DNA from: Methylobacterium thuringiense
GTDB lineage: Bacteria > Pseudomonadota > Alphaproteobacteria > Rhizobiales > Beijerinckiaceae
Assembly (NCBI RefSeq): GCF_022179645.1
Contig: NZ_BPRA01000008.1
Coordinates: 186,001 to 250,000 of the forward strand
DNA: 64,000 nt
Reading direction: 5' to 3'
A program made the translations under genes and the position numbers. Of the stretch, positions 7,981 to 15,930 are shown one piece after another. Positions within the stretch are counted from its first letter, which is position 1, and every line of letters begins with the position of its first letter. The notes below the pieces were generated by a model. That model saw nothing but the letters and a program-made list of their open reading frames with translations, was not told the DNA's origin and did not search any database.

Positions 7981-8038
7981 CCGGATCATCCCTCCGCGAT
8001 GCATCATCGCGCGGACGATCTCGACCAGCGGCTTTTTT
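7972..8038 (+). terminator. Leader terminator upstream of nrtA
   Basis: GCCGCTG at 7972-7978 pairs with CAGCGGC at 8026-8032 and is followed directly by six T residues (8033-8038). The stem continues inward through TC/GA and GGATC/GATCT pairs (7983-7987 with 8017-8021) to an apical hairpin CGCGATG-CAT-CATCGCG at 7995-8011. It sits 43 bases before the nrtA start codon, so it would block the transporter genes unless the P2 hairpin forms. Confidence 0.8.
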
Positions 8039-8081
8039 CGTTCTTTTTCCGCGTTTCGATGCGGCAGGGCTTGGGGACAGA

Positions 8082-9371
8082 ATGCATTTCGATCGGGGCA
8101 ACACGCGTCGCGGGCTCCTCAAGGGCGCCGTCGCTACGCTGGCACTGACGGCCGCCGCCCGCGCGGCGCTGCCGGGGGGCGCCTTCGCGCAGGGCGCCGG
8201 GCCGGAGGTGAATGGGGCCAAGCTCGGCTTCATCGCGCTGACCGACGCCGGTCCGCTCTTCGTCGCCAAGGAGAAGGGCTTCTTTGCCAAGCACGGCATG
8301 CCCGACGTCGAGGTCCTGAAGCAGGCATCGTGGGGCACGACTCGCGACAACCTCGTGCTCGGCTCCGAGGGCAACGGCATCGACGGCGCGCATATCCTGA
8401 CGCCGATGCCCTACCTGATCACCGCCGGCCGGGTGACGCAGAACAACGTGCCCGTGCCGATGCAGATCCTGGCGCGGCTCAACACCAACGGCCAGTGCAT
8501 CTCGGTGGCCAAGGAATACCTCGACCAGAAGGTCGCCCTCGATTCGAAGGTGTTCAAGGCGGCGATCGAGAAGAAGAAGGCGTCCGGCAAGTCGGTGAAG
8601 GCGGCGATGACCTTCCCCGGCGGCACCCACGACCTCTGGATCCGCTACTGGCTCGCCGCCGGCGGCATCGACCCCGACAAGGACATCGAGACCATCGTTG
8701 TTCCGCCCCCGCAGATGGTGGCGAACATGAAGGTCGGCACCATGGACTGCTTCTGCGTCGGCGAGCCGTGGAACGCGCAGCTTGTGCAGCAGGGCCTCGG
8801 CTATTCGGCGCTGACCACCGGCGAGCTCTGGAAAGACCACCCGGAGAAGGCCTTCGCCATGCGCGCCTCCTGGGTCGAGAAATATCCCATCGCCGCGAAG
8901 GCGCTGACCATGGCCGTGCTCGAAGCCCAGATGTGGTGCGACAAGCCGGAGAACCGCGACGAGTTCGCGGCGATCGTCGCCAAGCGCCAGTGGATCAACA
9001 TTCCCGTCGGCGACGTCGCCGGCCGGATGAAGGGCACCATCGATTACGGCGACGGCCGCGTCGTCGAGAACAGCCCACACGTGATGAAGTTCTTCGCCGA
9101 CAACGCCTCGTACCCGTACCAGTCCCACGACCTCTGGTTTCTCACCGAGGACATCCGCTGGGGCAAGTTCGACGCGCAGACCGACACCAAGGCGCTGATC
9201 GCAAAGGTGAACCGCGAGGACATCTGGCGCGAGGCGGCCAAGGCGCTCGGCGTCACCGCAATCCCCGCCTCCACGTCCCGCGGCAAGGAAACCTTCTTCG
9301 ACGGCAAGGTCTTCGACCCGGCCGATCCGGCCGCCTACCTGGCCAGCCTCGGCATCAAGAAGGTGGCGTGA
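8082..9371 (+). CDS. nrtA: NrtA, nitrate ABC transporter substrate-binding protein
   Basis: A 429-residue periplasmic binding protein of the NrtA/CmpA family. The N terminus has a twin-arginine signal (NTRRGLLKG, residues 7-15, then an Ala-rich hydrophobic stretch to about 36), so export is probably by the Tat route. The mature part contains HILTPMPYLIT, FPGGTHDLWIRYW and CFCVGEPWN, typical of nitrate-binding members. Its stop overlaps the nrtB start. It is preceded by the sigma-54-like promoter and the NasT-responsive leader. It is a paralogue of the neighbouring cytoplasmic NasS. Confidence 0.93.
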   Translation: MHFDRGNTRRGLLKGAVATLALTAAARAALPGGAFAQGAGPEVNGAKLGFIALTDAGPLFVAKEKGFFAKHGMPDVEVLKQASWGTTRDNLVLGSEGNGIDGAHILTPMPYLITAGRVTQNNVPVPMQILARLNTNGQCISVAKEYLDQKVALDSKVFKAAIEKKKASGKSVKAAMTFPGGTHDLWIRYWLAAGGIDPDKDIETIVVPPPQMVANMKVGTMDCFCVGEPWNAQLVQQGLGYSALTTGELWKDHPEKAFAMRASWVEKYPIAAKALTMAVLEAQMWCDKPENRDEFAAIVAKRQWINIPVGDVAGRMKGTIDYGDGRVVENSPHVMKFFADNASYPYQSHDLWFLTEDIRWGKFDAQTDTKALIAKVNREDIWREAAKALGVTAIPASTSRGKETFFDGKVFDPADPAAYLASLGIKKVA

Positions 9372-10240
9372 TGGCATCCTCCTCCGCTCTCGCCCTCGGC
9401 ACCGCCGGCCGCGACAAGGCCTCGGCCAAGTCGCGCGGTCCGTTCGTCACGATGAAGGGCATCAAGGGCGTCGCCGCCCGCGTGATCCCGCCGCTCGTCG
9501 TGCTCGCCGTCTTCATGCTGCTCTGGGAGATGCTGTGCTCGTCCCCGACGGCCGGCCTGCCGCCGCCCTCGCGCGTCGTCACCGAGGCCTGGGAGGTCAT
9601 CGCTCACCCGTTCTACGACAACGGCGGTACCGACAAGGGGCTGTTCTGGCACCTCGCGGCGAGCCTCCAGCGCGTGGCGCTGGGCTTCTCGCTGGCGGTG
9701 ATCGCCGGGGTGATGCTCGGCACGCTCGTCGGCCAGTCCGAATGGGCGATGCGGGGGCTCGACCCGATCTTCCAGGTGCTGCGGACCATCCCGCCGCTGG
9801 CATGGCTGCCCCTCTCGCTTGCCGCATTCCGCGACGGACAGCCCTCGGCGATCTTCGTGATCTTCATCACCTCGATCTGGCCGATCATCATCAACACGGC
9901 GGTCGGCATCCGCAACATTCCGCAAGACTATCGCAACGTCTCGGCCGTCATCCGGCTGAACCCGATCGAGTTCTTCTGGAAGATCATGCTGCCGTCCGCC
10001 GCGCCGTACATCTTCACCGGTCTTCGCATCGGCGTCGGACTGTCCTGGCTCGCCATCGTCGCGGCCGAGATGCTGATCGGCGGCGTCGGCATCGGCTTCT
10101 TCATCTGGGACGCGTGGAACTCCTCGCACATCAGCGAGATCATCGTCGCCCTCGTCTATGTCGGGCTCATCGGCTTCGTCCTCGACCGGTTGGTGGCCGG
10201 CTTAGGGATGCTCGTGACCCGCGGCACCAGCGTAGCCTGA
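9371..10240 (+). CDS. nrtB: NrtB, nitrate ABC transporter permease
   Basis: A 289-residue inner-membrane permease. A hydrophobic segment follows a basic N terminus (about residues 38-55, PPLVVLAVFMLLWEM) and several further membrane helices follow. The ABC-permease coupling region lies in the part reading NVSAVIRLNPIEFFWKIMLP (about 195-214). It is a normal length for NrtB/CmpB. The ATG at 9371 shares its A with the nrtA stop codon, indicating tight coupling. It forms the membrane channel of the NrtABD importer. Confidence 0.93.
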   Translation: MASSSALALGTAGRDKASAKSRGPFVTMKGIKGVAARVIPPLVVLAVFMLLWEMLCSSPTAGLPPPSRVVTEAWEVIAHPFYDNGGTDKGLFWHLAASLQRVALGFSLAVIAGVMLGTLVGQSEWAMRGLDPIFQVLRTIPPLAWLPLSLAAFRDGQPSAIFVIFITSIWPIIINTAVGIRNIPQDYRNVSAVIRLNPIEFFWKIMLPSAAPYIFTGLRIGVGLSWLAIVAAEMLIGGVGIGFFIWDAWNSSHISEIIVALVYVGLIGFVLDRLVAGLGMLVTRGTSVA

Positions 10241-10251
10241 GGAGACCGAGC

Positions 10252-11049
<798 letters not shown>

Positions 11050-11063
11050 GTCTGGAAAGCGGC

Positions 11064-12299
11064 ATGAGAACGAAAGAAAAACTCGTCGTCGTCGGCAATG
11101 GCATGGCCTCGCTCCGCTTCCTGGAGCGGCTGACCGAGCGCGCGCCGGGCCGGTTCGACATCACCGTCGTCGGCGCCGAGCCGGTCGCCGCCTACAACCG
11201 CGTGCTGCTGTCCTCGCTGCTCGGCGGCGAGGTCGACGAGGCGGCCTGCGGATTCCGTGGGCTCGACTGGTACGCGGAGCACGGCATCCGCCTGATCACC
11301 GGCGCGCCGGTCACCGCGATCGACCGGGCCAAGGCCACGGTTCATGTCGGCGACACTTTCGTCACCGGCTACGATCACCTCGTGCTCGCCGTCGGCTCCC
11401 TGCCGATCCGCCTGCCGCTGCCCGGCGGCGATCTGCCCGGCGTCATTACCTTTCGCGATTTCGCGGATGTCACTACGATCCGCAAGGCGGCGGTCGAGCA
11501 CGCCAGGGCCATCGTCATCGGCGGCGGCCTGCTCGGTCTCGAGGCAGCCGTCGGGCTCGCCCGGCTCGGCGTCGACACCACGCTGCTCCACGTCATGGAC
11601 CGGGTGATGGAGCGCCAACTCGATCATACCGCCGCCCGCCTCGTGAAGGCGGCGATGGAAGAGCGCGGCGTAAAGATGCTGCTCTCGGCCAACACCGCCT
11701 GCATCGAGGGTCACGGACGGGTCGAGCGCCTGCTCCTCAAGGACGGCACGGTGCTGCCGGCCGACCTCGTGGTGATGTCGGTGGGCATCAAGCCCTCCAC
11801 CGCGCTCGCCGCGGCCTGCGGCCTCGAGATCGGCCGCGGCATCAAGGTCGACGACCGTATGGCGACCTCCGACCCGCGCGTCTTCGCGCTAGGCGAATGC
11901 GCCGAGCATCGCGGCGTGAGTTACGGCCTCGTCGAGCCCGCCTACGAGCAGGCCGAGGTGCTGAGCCGCTGCCTGCTCGGCGAGGACGCAGCCTATACCG
12001 GGACCTCGCTCGCAACGAGCCTGAAGGTCTCGGGGCTTCCCGTGTTCTCCGCCGGCGTGGTCGACACCCCGGACGGAGCCGAGGCGATCGTGCTGCACGA
12101 TGCCACCGCCGGCCTCTACCGCAAGCTGACGATCCAGGACGGCCGGCTGGCCGGCGCCGTCTTCGTCGGCGACATCTCCGAGCAGGCCCGGTGCAAGGAC
12201 CTTATCCGCACCGGCGCACCGCTCGCCCCGCACGACCGGGACGACCTGATGTTCGGGACGCCCGCTCCATCCCCCGCCAAGACATCCCTCGCAGCGTGA
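11064..12299 (+). CDS. FAD/NADH-dependent reductase (NirB N-terminal-like)
   Basis: A 411-residue pyridine-nucleotide-disulfide-type flavoprotein. The FAD motif VVVGNGMASLRFLE (about 8-21) and the NAD motif IVIGGGLLGLEAAVGLARLG (about 152-171) are clear, as is the FAD-contact ALGECAEHRG. It matches the N-terminal module of NADH nitrite reductase large subunit (NirB/NasB) but ends before the BFD iron-sulfur and siroheme domains. The siroheme enzyme is encoded by the next gene, 12 bp downstream. It probably passes NADH electrons to the nitrate or nitrite reductase; which one is not shown by the sequence. Confidence 0.85.
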   Translation: MRTKEKLVVVGNGMASLRFLERLTERAPGRFDITVVGAEPVAAYNRVLLSSLLGGEVDEAACGFRGLDWYAEHGIRLITGAPVTAIDRAKATVHVGDTFVTGYDHLVLAVGSLPIRLPLPGGDLPGVITFRDFADVTTIRKAAVEHARAIVIGGGLLGLEAAVGLARLGVDTTLLHVMDRVMERQLDHTAARLVKAAMEERGVKMLLSANTACIEGHGRVERLLLKDGTVLPADLVVMSVGIKPSTALAAACGLEIGRGIKVDDRMATSDPRVFALGECAEHRGVSYGLVEPAYEQAEVLSRCLLGEDAAYTGTSLATSLKVSGLPVFSAGVVDTPDGAEAIVLHDATAGLYRKLTIQDGRLAGAVFVGDISEQARCKDLIRTGAPLAPHDRDDLMFGTPAPSPAKTSLAA

Positions 12300-12311
12300 A
12301 GGACGCAAGGA

Positions 12312-14117
12312 ATGGCTGACGATTCCGTTGCTCTCGACTTCAACGCCGAGCAGAAGCGCTACCTCGAAGGCTTCGCCTCCGGCATCGCCGCAGCCCGCAT
12401 GACCGGTGGCCTTGCCGGCGGCGGCGCGGCGTCAGGGCCGCCGGCCGAGCCGACGGGGCCGGACGCGATCCACATCAAGGCGCAGGACCGCACGATCAAG
12501 GACGGCAGCAAGCTCGCCGATCAGGAGAAGTGGAAGCGCGCGGAAAATCCCTTCGAGGGCCACAACCGGCTGATCGCCGAGGCGGCGACAGGCAAGGCCC
12601 CGAAGCCGGAGGACAATTTCCGCTGGCGCTACCACGGCCTGTTCTGGCTCGCACCGAACAAGACCCACTACATGTGCCGCCTGCGCATCCCGAACGGCAT
12701 CCTGCATCACTGGCAGTTTTCTGGGATTGCCGATCTCGCCGATGCGCATGGCAGCCCGTACGCCCACGTCACCACACGCGCGAACCTCCAGGTTCGCGAG
12801 ATCGCGCCCGAGCACGGTCAGCCCTTCCTCGATGGCCTGACCGATCTCGGCCTCACGGCGCGGGGCTCGGGTGCCGACAACATCCGCAACGTCACCGGCT
12901 CGCCCACCGCCGGCATCGACGCGCAGGAGATCCTGGACACGCGGCCGCTCGCCAAGTCCTGGCACACCTGGATCCTCAACGACCGCTCGCTCTATGGGCT
13001 GCCCCGAAAATTCAACGTCGCCTTCGACGGCGGCGGCGTGATGCCGGTGCTGGAGGAGACCAACGACATCGGCTTCCAGGCGATCCAAGTACTGGAGGGC
13101 GCGAGCGTCGCGCCGGGCGTCTGGATGCGCCTCGTGCTCGGCGGCATCTCCGGCCATAAGGACCTCGCCCGCGATACCGGCGTGGTGCTGAAGCCCGAGG
13201 ATTGCAACGCGGTCGCCGACGCGATCCTGCGCGTCTTCATCGAGCACGGCGACCGGACCAACCGCAACAAGAGCCGGATGAAGTACGTCCTCGATGCTTG
13301 GGGCTTCGAAAAATACCTCGCCGCCGTGGAGGAGAAGCTCGGGCGCAAGCTCGACCGGGTCGATCCCGCTCATGTCGCGCCGCGCAAGATCACGAACCGC
13401 TTCGCCCATGTCGGCGTGCACAAACAGGTGCAAGAGGGCCTGAACTGGATCGGCGTCGTACTGCCCGTCGGCAAGATGACGACCGACCAGATGCGGGAAC
13501 TGGCCAAGATCTCGTCCGAGTGCGGCGACGGCCAGATCCGGATGACCGTCTGGCAGAACTTTATCTTCTCCGGCGTTCCGGACGCGAAGGTCGCCGAGGT
13601 CGAGAGCCGCGTCGCCGCGCTCGGCCTGACTACTGCGGCCTCCAGTATCCGCGCCGGTCTCGTCGCCTGCACGGGCATGAACGGCTGCAAGTTCGCCGCC
13701 GCCGACACCAAGGGCGACGCGATGATCATTGCCGCGCATGTCGAGCAGACGGTGATCGCCCTCGACGTGCCAGTGAACGTCCACGTCACCGGCTGCCACC
13801 ATTCCTGCGCCCAGCACTATATCGGCGATATCGGACTGATCGGGGCCAAGGTCCCCGTCGGCGAGGAGGGTGACACCGTCCCGGGCTACGACATCGTCGT
13901 CGGCGGCGGCTTCGCCGAAAACCCGAAGATCGGCTCCGAGATCTGGAAGGCCGTGAAGGCGGAGGACGCGCCGTCCCGCGTCGAGGCCCTCCTCAAGACC
14001 TACCTCGCGTTGCGCAGCGACAAGGACGAGAGCTTCCAGGCCTTCACGGCCCGGAAGGGGCCGGACGCCCTGCGTGACGCCGCCGAAGACCAACCTGCCC
14101 TCAAGGCCGCCGCATGA
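12312..14117 (+). CDS. nirA: Siroheme nitrite reductase (NirA type)
   Basis: A 601-residue member of the ferredoxin-type nitrite/sulfite reductase family, which reduces nitrite to ammonium with six electrons. The [4Fe-4S]-siroheme ligands are seen as C453-x5-C459 (ACTGMNGCKF) and C495-x3-C499 (GCHHSCAQ). Two ferredoxin-like half-domains precede each siroheme half. The N terminus has a family-unlike Gly/Ala-rich patch (residues 31-44). It is placed between an NADH flavoprotein and an [Fe-S]-FNR flavoprotein and overlaps the latter by 4 bp (ATGA). A sulfite reductase is less likely given the nitrate context. Confidence 0.9.
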   Translation: MADDSVALDFNAEQKRYLEGFASGIAAARMTGGLAGGGAASGPPAEPTGPDAIHIKAQDRTIKDGSKLADQEKWKRAENPFEGHNRLIAEAATGKAPKPEDNFRWRYHGLFWLAPNKTHYMCRLRIPNGILHHWQFSGIADLADAHGSPYAHVTTRANLQVREIAPEHGQPFLDGLTDLGLTARGSGADNIRNVTGSPTAGIDAQEILDTRPLAKSWHTWILNDRSLYGLPRKFNVAFDGGGVMPVLEETNDIGFQAIQVLEGASVAPGVWMRLVLGGISGHKDLARDTGVVLKPEDCNAVADAILRVFIEHGDRTNRNKSRMKYVLDAWGFEKYLAAVEEKLGRKLDRVDPAHVAPRKITNRFAHVGVHKQVQEGLNWIGVVLPVGKMTTDQMRELAKISSECGDGQIRMTVWQNFIFSGVPDAKVAEVESRVAALGLTTAASSIRAGLVACTGMNGCKFAAADTKGDAMIIAAHVEQTVIALDVPVNVHVTGCHHSCAQHYIGDIGLIGAKVPVGEEGDTVPGYDIVVGGGFAENPKIGSEIWKAVKAEDAPSRVEALLKTYLALRSDKDESFQAFTARKGPDALRDAAEDQPALKAAA

Positions 14118-15718
14118 CCCAACATGTCTCGCCCCCGCTCGTCCTGATCCCCGAGAATGCGCCGTTCAATCCCGACCAGCGCTCGTGGCTCTCGGGCTAC
14201 TTCGCGGCCCTGCTCGGCCCAGCCGTCGAAGGCGCAACCGCGCTCGCACCGGGTGAAATGCCCGGAGGCGGCCCGCGGCTCGCCGACAACGACGACGCGC
14301 CGTGGCACGACCCGTCCATGCCGATCGTCGACCGCATGGACATGGCCAAGGAACGGCCTGAGCCCCAAAAATTCATGGCGGCGATGGCGCAGCAGGATTG
14401 CGGGCAATGCGGCTACAACTGTGCCGACTACGCCAACGCGATCTTCTTGAAGAAGGAAGAGCGGCTGAACCTCTGCGCGCCGGGCGGCAAGGAAACGCTC
14501 CGGATGCTGAAGAAGCTCGACGAGGAGTTCGGCGCCTCGGGCGGCGCGGCTCCCGCGAAGGCGGATGACGCCGATGCTCCGAAGCCGGCGGCCGATCTCG
14601 GTCCCCTCGGATTCTGCCGCGAGAACCCGGTCGAGGCGCTGTTCCTGTCGCGCCGCCGTCTCAACGAGCCGGGCGGCGAGAAGGAGACTTGGCACGTCGA
14701 GATCGACCTGACGGACACGCCGATCGACTACGTCGTCGGCGACAGCCTCGGGCTGTTTCCCGCCAACGCCCCGGCGCTGGCCGACGCGGTGATCGCCGAA
14801 CTCGGCGCGCGCCCGGAGCGGATGATCGGCGGCAAGACCCTACGCGACCGCCTGCTGACCGACTACTCCCTCGGCGCGGCGCCGGACGGGCTCTACCAGC
14901 TCCTCTCGCTGCTGACCTCGGGACCGGCCCGCAAGAAGGCGCAGGCGCTCTCGGCCGGCGAGGATCCGGACGGCGACGCCGCCTATCTCGACGTCCTCGG
15001 CGCGCTCCACAAGTTCCCCGGCGCCCGCCCCGACGCCGAGGTTTTTTTGGAGTCCCTCGATGAGCTGCAGCCGCGGCTCTATTCGATTTCGTCGAGCCCC
15101 AAGGCCGATGTCGGCAAGGTCTCGCTGACCGTCGACGCCGTACGCTACAACCACCGCTCACGCCTGCGCCTAGGCGTCGCCTCGACGCATCTCGGCGAGC
15201 GCATCCCCGAGAAGACGAAGGTCAAAATCTACCTGCAGAAGGCGCACGGCTTCGCGCTGCCGGAGGATCCGTCGAAGGACGTGATCATGTGCGGACCAGG
15301 CACCGGCATCGCGCCGTTCCGGGCCTTCCTGCGCGAACGTGCGGCCATTCAGGCCCGCGGCCGCAACTGGCTGTTCTACGGCCACCAGCGCCAGGCTTCG
15401 GACTTCTTCTACAAGGACGAGCTGAACGCCCTGAAGGACCAAAAGGTGCTCAACCGCCTCTCGCTCGCCTGGTCGCGCGATGGCTCGGAAAAAACCTACG
15501 TCCAGGACCGCATGCGCGAGAACGGCGCCGATCTCTGGAAGTGGTTCGAGGGCGGCGCGCATTTCTACGTCTGCGGCGATGCCAAGCGCATGGCCAAGGA
15601 CGTCGAGCGCGCGATCATCGATGTCGCCGCCCAGCATGGCGGCAAGTCGCCGGACGAGGCCGTGGCCTATCTCGCCGGTCTGAAGAAGAGCGGGCGGTAT
15701 CAGGCGGACGTGTACTGA
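14114..15718 (+). CDS. [4Fe-4S]-FAD-NADPH flavoprotein, CysJ-like without flavodoxin domain
   Basis: A 534-residue protein with three parts. Near residues 88-125 is a small iron-sulfur motif, C96-x2-C99-x3-C103-x17-C121 (QQDCGQCGYNC). Residues about 165-380 form a sulfite-reductase-alpha-like FAD domain ending with RLYSISSS. The C terminus is an NADPH-binding ferredoxin-reductase domain (CGPGTGIAPFRAFLRER, then FYVCGDAKRM and a terminal aromatic YQADVY). CysJ carries a flavodoxin domain where this protein has the Fe-S motif. By context it should hand NADPH electrons to nitrite or nitrate reductase. It is translationally coupled to nirA. Confidence 0.85.
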   Translation: MTQHVSPPLVLIPENAPFNPDQRSWLSGYFAALLGPAVEGATALAPGEMPGGGPRLADNDDAPWHDPSMPIVDRMDMAKERPEPQKFMAAMAQQDCGQCGYNCADYANAIFLKKEERLNLCAPGGKETLRMLKKLDEEFGASGGAAPAKADDADAPKPAADLGPLGFCRENPVEALFLSRRRLNEPGGEKETWHVEIDLTDTPIDYVVGDSLGLFPANAPALADAVIAELGARPERMIGGKTLRDRLLTDYSLGAAPDGLYQLLSLLTSGPARKKAQALSAGEDPDGDAAYLDVLGALHKFPGARPDAEVFLESLDELQPRLYSISSSPKADVGKVSLTVDAVRYNHRSRLRLGVASTHLGERIPEKTKVKIYLQKAHGFALPEDPSKDVIMCGPGTGIAPFRAFLRERAAIQARGRNWLFYGHQRQASDFFYKDELNALKDQKVLNRLSLAWSRDGSEKTYVQDRMRENGADLWKWFEGGAHFYVCGDAKRMAKDVERAIIDVAAQHGGKSPDEAVAYLAGLKKSGRYQADVY

Positions 15719-15731
15719 GCCGGGCACCTTC

Positions 15732-15868
15732 CCACTCTCCTCTGCGGGGTAGGGTGCCCCTGCTTCAGCAGGGGTCGGGAGAGGAGAGCGCCCTTTCCGG
15801 ATGAACCCGAGCGCGTCCCCCTCTCCCGCCTGCTCCGCAGGCACCCTCTCCCACAGAGGGGAGAGGGC
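15732..15868. repeat. Palindromic extragenic repeat between flavoprotein gene and nasA
   Basis: Two nested inverted repeats fill the 212-bp gap: CCCCTGCTTCAGCAGGGG (15757-15774) flanked by GAGAGG/CTCTCC-like arms, and CCTGCTCCGCAGG within CCCTCTCCC/GGGAGAGGG arms at 15819-15868. The arrangement mirrors the cluster at 1005-1210. It breaks the otherwise gapless operon and might attenuate or stabilise the mRNA; no T-run follows it. Confidence 0.65.
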
Positions 15869-15930
15869 TTCGCGGGCAGCCCGGCCCGACTTTTGCTGCC
15901 GCAAACCAAGAATCCGCCGAGGCTCACGCC

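Noticed and set aside
15732-15868. Possible second NasT leader before nasA
   Set aside because: The hairpins there are repeat-type palindromes; no paired hexaloops with A1/G4 and no T-run terminator were found.
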